DNA from: Cohnella laeviribosi DSM 21336 | GTDB taxonomy: Bacteria > Bacillota > Bacilli > Paenibacillales > Paenibacillaceae | Length of the DNA stretch: 40,536 nucleotides | NCBI RefSeq assembly: GCF_000378425.1 | Contig: NZ_KB899843.1 | Span: forward strand, 1 to 40,536 | Reading direction: 5' to 3' | In this document: positions 24,597-33,011 of the stretch, piece by piece | Position numbering within the stretch: position 1 is the stretch's first letter | Layout: every line of letters starts with the position of its first letter | The notes under the pieces: generated by a model | What the model was told of the DNA's origin: nothing | Databases searched by the model: none | The model's input: the letters and a program-made list of their open reading frames with translations, nothing else | Program-made: the position numbers and the translations under genes

Positions 24597-25438
24597 AGCG
24601 GGACGCCGCGTTCGGGCCTCCGCGGAAACAGGGGGGCCCCGCTGCGGCTGCGGCGCGCGCTCGGGCGCACGCGGAACTCGCCGCGCAGCGGGGGCGGGCG
24701 AAGGCGGCTTGCGGCCTTCCGGCAGACGTTCCATCATGAGCTTCATACGTCAATTCGACAAATCCTGTTCCTAAAGACGATTTCGAAGAACGGGGGGGAT
24801 CCCCGTCGATCGAAGGCGAACCGGCGCCGTTCGGGCGGCCGGTTTTTGTTTGTTCCGGGGCGCCCGAGCGGCTTCGTTATGCGAATCGCCGGGCGTATTC
24901 GTACATAAATTCGTAACGGCTTCGGTCTTTGAGTCCGTTAACGTCCGCGAACATCCTTTCGATGAGAAGCAATCTTAAAAAGAAAATGAAAAAATTTTAA
25001 CCTGATTTCGGCGCCGGACGACGGGGCGACGCGATGATTTTTCCCTGTTAGAAAGGAAAAAGTTTCCGGTTGCATGGTTTTTGGGAATGAAAGGATTTTT
25101 ATTTTTCAGGCGTCAAAAGATGAGAATTTGTTCTCCGCTTCTTAAAAAATTCTCAAGTAAGCCGCTTTTGAACGGGTTTATGATTACTGGTGTGCGGCAG
25201 GCGGGACAGTCCGGACAGCCGGAGCCGCCATCGCTGCCGGCCTGAAGCCGACCCGCAATACGGGAGACTTCGGAAACGACAGATTTCAGCAGATTTCAGA
25301 TGACAACGGACATCAGGGTACGACAGACAATCGAAAAGCTGCGGGCTTCGGAAGCAACTCAGAGCGATCACCGACGCCGAAGCCGAAGAAATACGTCGAA
25401 AGCTTAAGAAATACGATGGGTACCGGGAGTGATGACAT
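24597..25438. other. 842-bp interval upstream of glmS
   Basis: No gene supported. 24597-24760 is very G+C-rich. After the terminator (24819-24848) come about 590 bases that must contain the glmS promoter and leader. An A/T-rich part (24960-25160) holds several T- and A-runs but no clean sigma-A pair. Close to glmS, GGCTTCGG and CCGAAGCC (about 25345-25390) can form an 8-bp stem with a large loop. The conserved core blocks of the glmS ribozyme are not recognisable. Confidence 0.5.
24819..24848 (+). terminator. intrinsic terminator after the SPFH/RHH unit
   Basis: AACCGGC (24819-24825) pairs with GCCGGTT, with additional GCC/GGC pairs inside, followed by TTTTTG. It lies about 220 bp after the last stop codon. 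Confidence 0.75.
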
Positions 25439-27274
25439 GTGTGCGGAATTATCGGTTACATCGGGGACAAGGCTTCCCCGCGAATTTTGCTGAACGGTCT
25501 CAAAAAATTGGAGTACCGCGGCTACGATTCGGCCGGAATCGCGGTGTGCACCAAGCAGGGGCTGAAGGTCGTCAAGGCCAAAGGCCGGATCGCGGACCTT
25601 GAGCGCCGTCTTGAGCAGGAGGAGCTCCCGGAAGGCACGGTCGGCATCGGCCATACCCGTTGGGCAACGCACGGCAAGCCGTCCGATCTCAACTCTCACC
25701 CGCATACGTGCAGGGAAAACAACATTTCCGTCGTTCATAACGGCATTATCGAAAACTACATGGAGCTGAAGGAGGAGCTGATTGCCCAGGGCGTCGAGTT
25801 CGTCTCCGAAACGGACACGGAGGTCGTCTGCCACCTGATCGCCTCGCTTTACGAAGGCGATATCGTCCGGGCCGTGCAGGCGGCCACGCGCCGGATACGG
25901 GGCGCTTACGCGCTGGCGGTGCTGTCCGCCCGCGAGCCGGACCGGCTGGTTGCGGTGCGGCTGCACAGCCCGCTGATTATCGGCATCGGCGAAGGCGAAC
26001 ACTTCATCGGCTCCGACATCCCCGCCATTTTGGAGCATACCCGCGACGTATACATACTCGACGACGGCGAGATGGCGGTGCTGACCCGCGAGGGCGTCAG
26101 CCTGATGACGTTGGAGGGCAACTTCATCAAGAAAGAGCCTTACCGCGTCGACTGGGATCTGGCCGTCGCCGAGAAGGCCGGGTTCGACCATTTCATGCTG
26201 AAGGAAATTCACGACCAGCCGCAGGCGTTCCGGGATACGCTGAGCTCCCGCCTGCTGACCGGCTACCCTTGGGTGTACTTTCCGGAGCTGAAACTGACGA
26301 AGGAGAAGCTGAAAACCATCTCCCGCGTCCATGTCGTCGCCTGCGGCACCGCCTACCATGCCGGACTGGTCGGCAAGCAAGCGATCGAACGGTGGGCGCG
26401 GCTGCCCGCCGAGGCCGATGTCGCCTCGGAATACCGGTACCGCGAACCGCTGATCGGACCGGACACGCTCGTCATCGTCGTCAGCCAATCGGGCGAGACG
26501 GCGGATACGCTCGCGGCGCTGCGCGAAGCGAAGCGCCAGGGCGCGCACGTGATCGCGGTCACCAACGTGGTCGGCAGCACCGCGGCCAGGGAAGCGGACG
26601 ACGTGCTGTTCACCTGGGCCGGCCCTGAAATCTCGGTCGCTTCGACCAAAGCGTATACGACGCAGCTGCTCGTGCTTTACGCATTCGCGCTTCATCTCGC
26701 TTGCGTGCGGGAGACGATGGCCAACGACGAGATCGGAGCCATCATCCAGGCGATCCGGGCTCTGCCGGATCAGGCCGAAGCGCTTCTGGCCAAGGCCGAA
26801 GAGATTAAGGCCTATGCGAATGAGATCGCAAGCCGCGAGCATCTGTTCTTCATCGGCCGCGGCATGGATTACGCGGCCGCGATGGAGGCGTCGCTCAAGC
26901 TGAAGGAAGTGTCTTATATCCATTCGGAGGCCTACGCGGCGGGCGAGCTCAAGCACGGGACGCTGGCGCTGATCGAGGAAGGCACGCCGGTTGTGGCGAT
27001 CGTGACCGATCCCGGCCTTGCGGAGAAGACCGTCAGCAACATCCGCGAAGTGATGGCGCGGGGCGGACAGGTGCTCGGCATCGTCCCGGCATCGCAGGCG
27101 GACGGGCTGGCCGGACGGATCGGCCGGACGCTGTCCGTACCCGACAGCCACCCGATGCTCATGCCGGTGCTTGCCGCCATTCCGCTGCAGCTGCTCGCTT
27201 ATTACGCCTCGGTTGCGCGGGGCTATGACGTGGACAAGCCCCGCAATCTGGCGAAAAGCGTTACGGTAGAATAA
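25439..27274 (+). CDS. glmS: glutamine--fructose-6-phosphate aminotransferase (isomerising)
   Basis: 611 residues, normal length. It makes glucosamine 6-phosphate from fructose 6-phosphate and glutamine, the first step to UDP-GlcNAc for wall and polysaccharides. The N-terminal glutaminase domain starts CGIIGYIG with the catalytic Cys at residue 2, exposed after loss of Met, and has GHTRWATHGKPSDLNSHPH. Two SIS domains follow (CGTAYHAGLVGK, SQSGETADT, then YAAAMEASLKLKEVSYIHSEAY), and the protein ends DKPRNLAKSVTVE as in all GlmS. The start is GTG 25439, which puts the Cys at position 2, with GGGAG about 9 bases upstream; an ATG two bases earlier is out of frame. The stop overlaps the next start by one base. 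Confidence 0.97.
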   Translation: MCGIIGYIGDKASPRILLNGLKKLEYRGYDSAGIAVCTKQGLKVVKAKGRIADLERRLEQEELPEGTVGIGHTRWATHGKPSDLNSHPHTCRENNISVVHNGIIENYMELKEELIAQGVEFVSETDTEVVCHLIASLYEGDIVRAVQAATRRIRGAYALAVLSAREPDRLVAVRLHSPLIIGIGEGEHFIGSDIPAILEHTRDVYILDDGEMAVLTREGVSLMTLEGNFIKKEPYRVDWDLAVAEKAGFDHFMLKEIHDQPQAFRDTLSSRLLTGYPWVYFPELKLTKEKLKTISRVHVVACGTAYHAGLVGKQAIERWARLPAEADVASEYRYREPLIGPDTLVIVVSQSGETADTLAALREAKRQGAHVIAVTNVVGSTAAREADDVLFTWAGPEISVASTKAYTTQLLVLYAFALHLACVRETMANDEIGAIIQAIRALPDQAEALLAKAEEIKAYANEIASREHLFFIGRGMDYAAAMEASLKLKEVSYIHSEAYAAGELKHGTLALIEEGTPVVAIVTDPGLAEKTVSNIREVMARGGQVLGIVPASQADGLAGRIGRTLSVPDSHPMLMPVLAAIPLQLLAYYASVARGYDVDKPRNLAKSVTVE

Positions 27275-29514
27275 TGGCCGCCGGACGAAAGGGAAGCCGG
27301 AACCGGCGCGGAAGATGGCTTCTCGGCATCGGGCTGTTGGCGGCGGCCGTCTGCGCGTCCGGTTTTTATCTGTGGAGTCATTTTGTTTATGCGGACAGGG
27401 AAGTGGAGCGGCTGACGGCGGAGGACGGCACGCAGTTGAAATTCCGCACGAAGGGAGAGACGATTCAGATCTACCGGCACGGGGCCTGGCAGCCGTTGTT
27501 CGTGCAGGGCGTCAACCTGGGCGCGACGCTGCCGGGACACTTCCCCGGCGAGTTTCCGATTACGCGCGACGATTATATGCGGTGGTTTGCGGAGATCAAG
27601 GAAATGGGAGCCAACGCGATACGGGTGTACACCCGCCATCCGCCCGTTTTCTATTCGAGCCTGGTCGACTACAACGAGAAGCATCCGGACGACCCGCTTT
27701 ATTTCATCCAGGGCATCTGGTCTCCGGAGGAGCAACTGATCGAGAAGCGGGACGCCTACGACAAAGAAATTACGGCGGCCTTCCTGCAGGAGATCGAAAA
27801 CGACGTCAAAGCCGTATACGGCGATTTGGAAGAGCCGCAGTCGCGGGGCAAAAGCTCGGGACGCTACACGGCGAACGCGGGGCCGTATTTGCTCGCCTGG
27901 AGCATCGGCACCGAATGGGACCCGGAAATGGTCGCGAATACGAACAAGCTTCATGCGGACAAGAAGGCATACGACGGCAAATATTTCTCCGCGGCCGCCG
28001 GCGCCGCTCCGTTCGAAGCGTGGCTGGCCCGGATGCTCGATCATGCGGCCGGGGCGGAGAGCGCCTACGGCTGGCAGCATCCGATGACGTTCACCAACTG
28101 GGTGACGACGGACGTGCTGAGCCATCCGGAAGAACCGCTGTTTACCGAAGACCTGGTCAGCGTGGACGCCACGCATGTGCGGCCGAAGAACTGGCGCGCG
28201 GGATATTTCGCTTCGTACCACGTGTATCCGTATTACCCGGACTTTTTCCGCCTGAGCGACAAGGACGGGAAAACGGACACGTACCTGGCTTACCTGAAGG
28301 AGCTCAAAGCCTATCACAAGGGCATGCCGCTGATGGTGACGGAATACGGGGTGCCCTCTTCGGCCGGCGTCTCCCATGCCGGTCCGCTCGGCCGTTCCCA
28401 AGGCGGCCATAACGAATTGGAGCAGGGCCGGATCGATGCCGATCTGACGAAACTCATTCACGGGGAAGGGTATGCCGGGGCGCTCCTGTTCATGTGGCAG
28501 GACGAATGGTTCAAGAAAACGTGGAACACGATGCCGATGGAGCTGCCCGCAGACCGCCGCGCCTATTGGCTCAACGTGCTGACGAACGAGAAGCAGTTCG
28601 GGCTGCTCGGCATGTTTCCCGGGAAAGAGGACAAGCTGCGCATCGACGGCGAACGCCGGGATTGGGACAAGCTGGACGATTCGGAAAAAACCGCGCTCGA
28701 CGCGAACGTGCCCGGAATCGAGTCGATCTGGGCGGCGCACGACGAAGCGTACGTGTACCTGGCGATTCAGCTCGACCACAATTTCGACCCCGGCAAGGAG
28801 ATCGTCTACATCGGCGCGGACACGCTTCCCGGGGGCAACCGCCACGGCAAAGAGCTGCCGGGCAAAAAGCTGGACGAAGGGCTGGAGACGCTCATTACGA
28901 TCGGCCGCGACAAGGAGACGGGCGTGCGGATCGCCGCCAATTACGATATGGAGAAGCGGCTGTACGGCTACGTCTACGGCATGATCGACATGTCCGCCGC
29001 GGAGCTGAAGGACGACTCCGGCTTGTTCAACGACTGGCATCTTCCGCTCAGCCTGAAGATGGAGCCGCCGGATACGCGGACCGCCCATCCTTACGAGAAC
29101 GTCGCCGTCGGCGGCCTGAGGCGCGGAACGAACAATCCGGCTTCGGCATCGTTCGATTCGCTCGCCATGTGGCAATACCGGGACGGCTTTATCGAGCTGC
29201 GCGTGCCGTGGATGCTGCTGGGCATCGCCGATCCGAGCTCGCTGCAGGCGGTCAGCTACGATATGCCGGACAAGGCGTTCAAAACGAAGAAGATCGACGG
29301 CATCCGGTTCGTGCCCTGGATAGTCGACCGCAAGACGCAAAAGGTCGCCGGATTGGAAGCCGAAGGCGAAACGGCGTACCCGGTATCCCGGATCCGGCCC
29401 TACGTCTGGAAAGGCTGGGATACGGTTCGGTACACGGAGCGCCTGAAGATCGGCTATTACATGATGCAAGAAGTGTACCGCGAAATCGGCGGCAAGCCGA
29501 AGACGGGAGGCTGA
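27274..29514 (+). CDS. membrane-anchored clan-A glycosidase-like protein with CBM9-like C-terminal domain
   Basis: 746 residues. Basic N-terminus, then one transmembrane helix (about 14-36), the rest extracytoplasmic. Residues about 55-400 look like a (beta/alpha)8 glycosidase of clan GH-A: FVQGVNLGATLPG, ANAIRVYTRHPP, LAWSIGTEWDPE with Glu214 in the acid/base position, and LMVTEYGVPSS with Glu357 in the nucleophile position. Residues about 460-700 resemble a CBM9/DOMON-like sugar-binding domain (AHDEAYVYLAIQLD, then a long beta-rich part). Start ATG 27274 shares one base with the glmS stop (TAATG), so translation is coupled. In an apparent polysaccharide cluster it may trim, remodel or transfer the polymer at the membrane. 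I do not recognise a named family. Confidence 0.8.
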   Translation: MAAGRKGSRNRRGRWLLGIGLLAAAVCASGFYLWSHFVYADREVERLTAEDGTQLKFRTKGETIQIYRHGAWQPLFVQGVNLGATLPGHFPGEFPITRDDYMRWFAEIKEMGANAIRVYTRHPPVFYSSLVDYNEKHPDDPLYFIQGIWSPEEQLIEKRDAYDKEITAAFLQEIENDVKAVYGDLEEPQSRGKSSGRYTANAGPYLLAWSIGTEWDPEMVANTNKLHADKKAYDGKYFSAAAGAAPFEAWLARMLDHAAGAESAYGWQHPMTFTNWVTTDVLSHPEEPLFTEDLVSVDATHVRPKNWRAGYFASYHVYPYYPDFFRLSDKDGKTDTYLAYLKELKAYHKGMPLMVTEYGVPSSAGVSHAGPLGRSQGGHNELEQGRIDADLTKLIHGEGYAGALLFMWQDEWFKKTWNTMPMELPADRRAYWLNVLTNEKQFGLLGMFPGKEDKLRIDGERRDWDKLDDSEKTALDANVPGIESIWAAHDEAYVYLAIQLDHNFDPGKEIVYIGADTLPGGNRHGKELPGKKLDEGLETLITIGRDKETGVRIAANYDMEKRLYGYVYGMIDMSAAELKDDSGLFNDWHLPLSLKMEPPDTRTAHPYENVAVGGLRRGTNNPASASFDSLAMWQYRDGFIELRVPWMLLGIADPSSLQAVSYDMPDKAFKTKKIDGIRFVPWIVDRKTQKVAGLEAEGETAYPVSRIRPYVWKGWDTVRYTERLKIGYYMMQEVYREIGGKPKTGG

Positions 29515-29517
29515 GGC

Positions 29518-30687
29518 GTGTATTCCAATTTGCAGATCGCCCATTATTACATCGTTGCCGTGACGGCGCTGATCGCCGCCGGACTGGCCGTTTTGTTTAC
29601 GCTCAAATATTCGAATATAAGAAAACGAAAGCTTGCCGAGCAGGTAAGCGCGAAATACGAAGACTGGTTCACGTATTTGCTGGCGAATCTGGACGGCGAC
29701 GGGAAGCTGCATCCGCCGCCGGAGCCGCCGTCCGCCGCGGAAAGCGGCGTCCTGTTGGACCGGCTGCTCTTCTGGATCGACCGGCTCAAAGGCAAGCAGC
29801 AGGCGAAACTGATTTCGCTTTGCGAGGAGATGGGCTTTGTCGACCGCCAGCTGGCCCGGATCGAAAGCCCGTTCGAGTGGGTGCGGCTCGACGCCGCGTA
29901 CCGGCTCGGCGGCATGCGCGCCCATCGGGGCGTTCCGGCCATGCTGAAGTTGCTGGAGGCGGTCAAGCCGGGGCCGCTTTCCTTCATCGTCGCCCGCGCC
30001 ATCGCCAAGAGCGCCGCCCGCCCCGGCGAGCTGCGCGAGATGGCGCTGAAGCTTCTGGCCGGCAAGCCGGACTCGTACGAGCTTGCCGCCGATATTTTGC
30101 AGGAATCGGAGCTGGATTACGCGCCGATGCTTGCCGAATTTCTCGCCAGCGAGGACGAAGGAAAGATTTTGCTGGCGCTCGCGGCCATGAAGCAGCGGAC
30201 GATCGAGGGGAGCGCGGACCGGCTGTACGAATTGACAGTCTTCAAACGGAAAGAGGTTCGCCTTCAAGCGGCGAAGCTGCTGACGCAACCCGGGTCGGAC
30301 GTTTCGCCGGAGCGGCTCGAGGCGCTGCTCTTTCACCGGGACGGGGAGGTGCGCGCCATGGCTGCCGAAGCGCTTGGCCGCGTCGACGCTTCCGGAACGG
30401 TCGCGGCGCTGCGGGTGGCGCTGAACGACGAAGAATGGCATGTGCGCTACCATAGCGCCAAAAGCCTCGCCCGGCAAGGCGAAGCGGGCCTTGCCGCATT
30501 GCGCCTGGCGGCCGCCGAGGGCGAAGACGGGCCTGCCGCCGAAGCGGCCCGGGCCGTCCTGCACGAGCGTTTCGGCGGGGACCCTTCTGCCGGCGAAGAG
30601 GCGGAAAAAGGTTCGGAATCCGCCAAGCGGTTCGCTGCGAGCGCAGCCTTTTTCGAACGAAAAACAGAATTGGCGAACGAAAACTGA
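29518..30687 (+). CDS. membrane-anchored HEAT-repeat protein
   Basis: 389 residues. One N-terminal transmembrane helix (YYIVAVTALIAAGLAVLFTL, about 10-29) and a basic stretch place the rest in the cytoplasm. Residues about 115-350 hold repeated helical pairs of the HEAT/PBS-lyase type: WVRLDAAYRLGGMRAHRGVPAML, DGEVRAMAAEALGRVDASGTVAAL and EWHVRYHSAKSLARQGEAGLAAL are the clearest. The charged C-terminal tail is probably disordered. Start GTG 29518 follows GGGAGG by 6 bases and lies 3 bp after the previous stop. HEAT scaffolds bind other proteins; here it may hold the glycosyltransferase or the response regulator at the membrane (inference). No enzymatic motif is seen. Confidence 0.82.
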   Translation: MYSNLQIAHYYIVAVTALIAAGLAVLFTLKYSNIRKRKLAEQVSAKYEDWFTYLLANLDGDGKLHPPPEPPSAAESGVLLDRLLFWIDRLKGKQQAKLISLCEEMGFVDRQLARIESPFEWVRLDAAYRLGGMRAHRGVPAMLKLLEAVKPGPLSFIVARAIAKSAARPGELREMALKLLAGKPDSYELAADILQESELDYAPMLAEFLASEDEGKILLALAAMKQRTIEGSADRLYELTVFKRKEVRLQAAKLLTQPGSDVSPERLEALLFHRDGEVRAMAAEALGRVDASGTVAALRVALNDEEWHVRYHSAKSLARQGEAGLAALRLAAAEGEDGPAAEAARAVLHERFGGDPSAGEEAEKGSESAKRFAASAAFFERKTELANEN

Positions 30688-30739
30688 GCGAATGCTTCCG
30701 GAGAGTTTTTGCTGCGCAAAAACGTAAGGAGGTTAGGGA

Positions 30740-32185
30740 ATGAGAGAGCTTTTGCTCGGTTACGGCACGGTCATCATGTACTATGTGATGGCGGTGAGCC
30801 TGATTTATTTTACGTTGATGTTTTTGTCCTATCGGGGCATTTACAGCATGATCAAAGGGGCGGTTTACTCCCGCTTCCAGTCGCTGTCCGGATCGGCTCA
30901 CGCGCCGCCGGTTTCGCTGCTCGTTCCCGCCTACAACGAGGAACTGACTATTATCGAAAACGTCAAATCCCTGCTGACGCTGAACTATCACACTTACGAA
31001 GTCATCGTCATCAACGACGGCTCCAAGGACAACACGCTTCAAGTTCTGATCGACGCATTCGAGCTGAAGCCCAAAACCGACGAAACGGTTCATTACGCGA
31101 TCGACAGCACGAAGATCAAGGCGGTTTATTACAATCCCGCTCATCCGAATCTCTACGTTGTGGACAAGAACAACGGGGGCAAGGCCGATTCGCTGAACGC
31201 GGGCATCAATCTGTCGCACTATCCGCTGATTTGCTCCATCGACGCCGACTCCCTGCTGGAGAAGGACGCGCTGATCCGCATGGCGCGGGTGTATATGGAA
31301 AACCCGGCAGAGACGGTGGCGATCGGCGGCAACGTCCGTATCGCCAACGGCTGCGTCATTCGCGACGGAGACGTTAAGGACGTCCGCCTTCCCCGCAAAA
31401 TTTGGCCCATGTTTCAAACGTTGGAGTATTTGAAAGCATTCCTCGGCGGCCGGATCGGCTGGAGCCATATCAACGGGCTCATCATCGTATCCGGCGCGTT
31501 CGGGATGTTCCGCAAGGATTACGTCGTCAAGGTCGGCGGCTACCGGGAAGGCTATCCCGGCGAAGACATGAACATTATCATCAAGCTTCATCGCTACATG
31601 CTGAAAAACAAGCTGCCGTACCGCGTCGCCTACTGCCCGGACGCCGTCTGCTGGACCCAGGCGCCGGACACGTACCGGATCCTGAGCAGCCAGCGCAAGC
31701 GTTGGGGACGCGGCAACCTGAAGAACATGCTGGAGAACCGGGACTTGTTTCTCAATCCGAAGTACAAGGTGTTCGGCCTGCTGACGGTTCCGTACAACGT
31801 GCTGTTCGAAACGCTGAACCCGTATTTTAAGCTGACCGGCCTGCTCGCGCTGATCGGGTATGTCGCGATGGACATGACACACTGGCCGATTTTGCTTACG
31901 TTCGCAGCGATCAATTTTCTGAACGGCTATCTGCTGGCCGTAGGTTCGCTGCTGCTCGAAGAGCTGGCGTTTCGGCGTTATCCGCGCATGCGGGACACGC
32001 TCAAAATGGTCGGCTTCGCGGCGCTTATGTTTTTGGGCTATTACCAGCTCGGCGTCCTTTGGAGGCTGCAGGGCCACATTGAATTTCTGCGCAAGAACAA
32101 TTCATGGGGGGTGATGACAAGGCAAAGCTGGAATCAAGAGCCGATTGGCAAACCATCGACGGTGACGACAGGAGGAGAAGCATAG
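30740..32185 (+). CDS. membrane-bound family 2 glycosyltransferase, probably processive
   Basis: 481 residues. N-terminal transmembrane helix (about 9-30), cytosolic GT-A domain (about 55-330), then about three to four C-terminal membrane helices (about 345-460). The GT2 motifs are complete: VPAYNEE, VINDGSKDN, Asp168-Ala-Asp170 (SIDADS) for metal and nucleotide sugar, Glu275-Asp276 (GYPGEDMNI) with the catalytic base, and Gln318-Arg-Lys-Arg-Trp322 (QRKRW), which is the QxxRW motif of processive synthases such as those for cellulose, hyaluronan or poly-GlcNAc. Start ATG 30740 follows AAGGAGG. It overlaps the next gene by one base. Neighbouring glmS and the UDP-sugar dehydrogenase suggest an amino-sugar or aminouronic polymer; the product is not known. 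Confidence 0.9.
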   Translation: MRELLLGYGTVIMYYVMAVSLIYFTLMFLSYRGIYSMIKGAVYSRFQSLSGSAHAPPVSLLVPAYNEELTIIENVKSLLTLNYHTYEVIVINDGSKDNTLQVLIDAFELKPKTDETVHYAIDSTKIKAVYYNPAHPNLYVVDKNNGGKADSLNAGINLSHYPLICSIDADSLLEKDALIRMARVYMENPAETVAIGGNVRIANGCVIRDGDVKDVRLPRKIWPMFQTLEYLKAFLGGRIGWSHINGLIIVSGAFGMFRKDYVVKVGGYREGYPGEDMNIIIKLHRYMLKNKLPYRVAYCPDAVCWTQAPDTYRILSSQRKRWGRGNLKNMLENRDLFLNPKYKVFGLLTVPYNVLFETLNPYFKLTGLLALIGYVAMDMTHWPILLTFAAINFLNGYLLAVGSLLLEELAFRRYPRMRDTLKMVGFAALMFLGYYQLGVLWRLQGHIEFLRKNNSWGVMTRQSWNQEPIGKPSTVTTGGEA

Positions 32186-32994
32186 TGAACAACGTTTCGG
32201 CCGTGCGCAAACTGAATGACCGGATGTACCAGGCCGTGCTGGAAAAATTCTGGTTCGGGGATCGGAAGAAGCCCGTTTCCTGCGGCATTTTGCTTGTCCG
32301 CAGCGTTCACGCCTACGACGAGATGCTGGAGGCCGTTCGCGGGCTGATCGAGACCGAAAGGCGATTGCCGGCGGAGGTGCTGGCCGATCCGGCCGGCCGG
32401 CAAGCCGCTTTTCTGCTGTTCGATTCCCCTTGGAGCGAGACGCATTATTTGGCGCTGATGGTCAAAGGTCTGCTGAAGAACATCGCGGACGGCGAATACG
32501 CCGTCATGCTGGCCCGCGTGAAAGATCGCGCGGAACGGAATCCGCAATGGTTCGAAGAGGTGGTGGAGCTGTTCGAGCAGCTGCCGGCCACGGAGGAAAT
32601 CGTGTTGTTCCACGAGCGAAAAGCGGCAACCGAAAGCCAATCCGTACTGCTGGTTGACGGGGACGAGGAAGTTCGCGGCTATTTGCAGCTTCGGCTCAAA
32701 ATGAAGGGCTACCGCGTGCTGGCCGCGCGCGACGGCCGTCAGGGGCTCGATCTGTTCCGCCGGGAGAAGCCGGACGTCGTCGTGACGGACCTGAACCTTT
32801 CGGGCATCGACGGCTATCATCTGCTCACCCGGCTGCGCGGGGAGGACCCGGACGCCGGAAGCAAAATCGTCGTGTTTACCGACAACCGGGTGGAGGAAGC
32901 GAAGCGGAAATGCTTTGAGCTCGGCGTCGACGATTACGTCACAAAGCCCTTCTCCCCGGCCGATCTGGAAGCAAGAATCGAACGTCTGCTTTAA
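32185..32994 (+). CDS. response regulator with uncharacterised N-terminal domain and C-terminal receiver
   Basis: 269 residues. The C-terminal 117 residues form a receiver: SVLLVDGDEEV (153-163), phospho-acceptor Asp202 (VVVTDLNLSGIDGY), and Lys254 (DDYVTKPFSP). In the acidic pocket the second of the usual two adjacent Asp is Gly159, though Asp160-Glu161-Glu162 follow. Residues 1-150 form a separate mostly helical domain (LNDRMYQAVLEKFWFGDRKK, AFLLFDSPWSETHYLALMVKGLL) that I cannot assign; it has no helix-turn-helix, GGDEF or PilZ motif. Start GTG 32185 is 8 bases after AGGAGG and shares one base with the glycosyltransferase stop. Being inside the cluster and without a DNA-binding domain, it may control the synthase by protein contact. 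No histidine kinase is nearby. Confidence 0.85.
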   Translation: MNNVSAVRKLNDRMYQAVLEKFWFGDRKKPVSCGILLVRSVHAYDEMLEAVRGLIETERRLPAEVLADPAGRQAAFLLFDSPWSETHYLALMVKGLLKNIADGEYAVMLARVKDRAERNPQWFEEVVELFEQLPATEEIVLFHERKAATESQSVLLVDGDEEVRGYLQLRLKMKGYRVLAARDGRQGLDLFRREKPDVVVTDLNLSGIDGYHLLTRLRGEDPDAGSKIVVFTDNRVEEAKRKCFELGVDDYVTKPFSPADLEARIERLL

Positions 32995-33011
32995 CAAAGG
33001 AGGAATGCATA

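Noticed and set aside
24597..24760. Open frames in the very G+C-rich stretch after the ribbon-helix-helix gene
   Set aside because: Frames exist on both strands only because stop codons are rare at this composition. There is no ribosome site and the products are low-complexity Ala/Arg/Pro.
25302..25409. A 35-codon frame in the glmS leader (MTTDIRVRQTIEKL start)
   Set aside because: No ribosome site precedes it and it overlaps the long-loop stem near glmS; composition is not protein-like at the end. It was not kept as a leader peptide.
24849..25438. glmS ribozyme in the glmS leader
   Set aside because: A GCGCC at about 25008 is the only resemblance; the following core blocks are missing and the distance to the gene is too long.
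27223..30564. A 1113-codon open frame on the minus strand opposite the glmS-end, glycosidase-like and HEAT genes
   Set aside because: It mirrors strong plus-strand genes, is rich in Arg, His, Pro and Leu as expected for a shadow of G+C-rich coding DNA, has no ribosome site and no recognisable domain. The same holds for 18418-20730 (minus) opposite the carboxylase and 30242-32077 (minus) opposite the glycosyltransferase.
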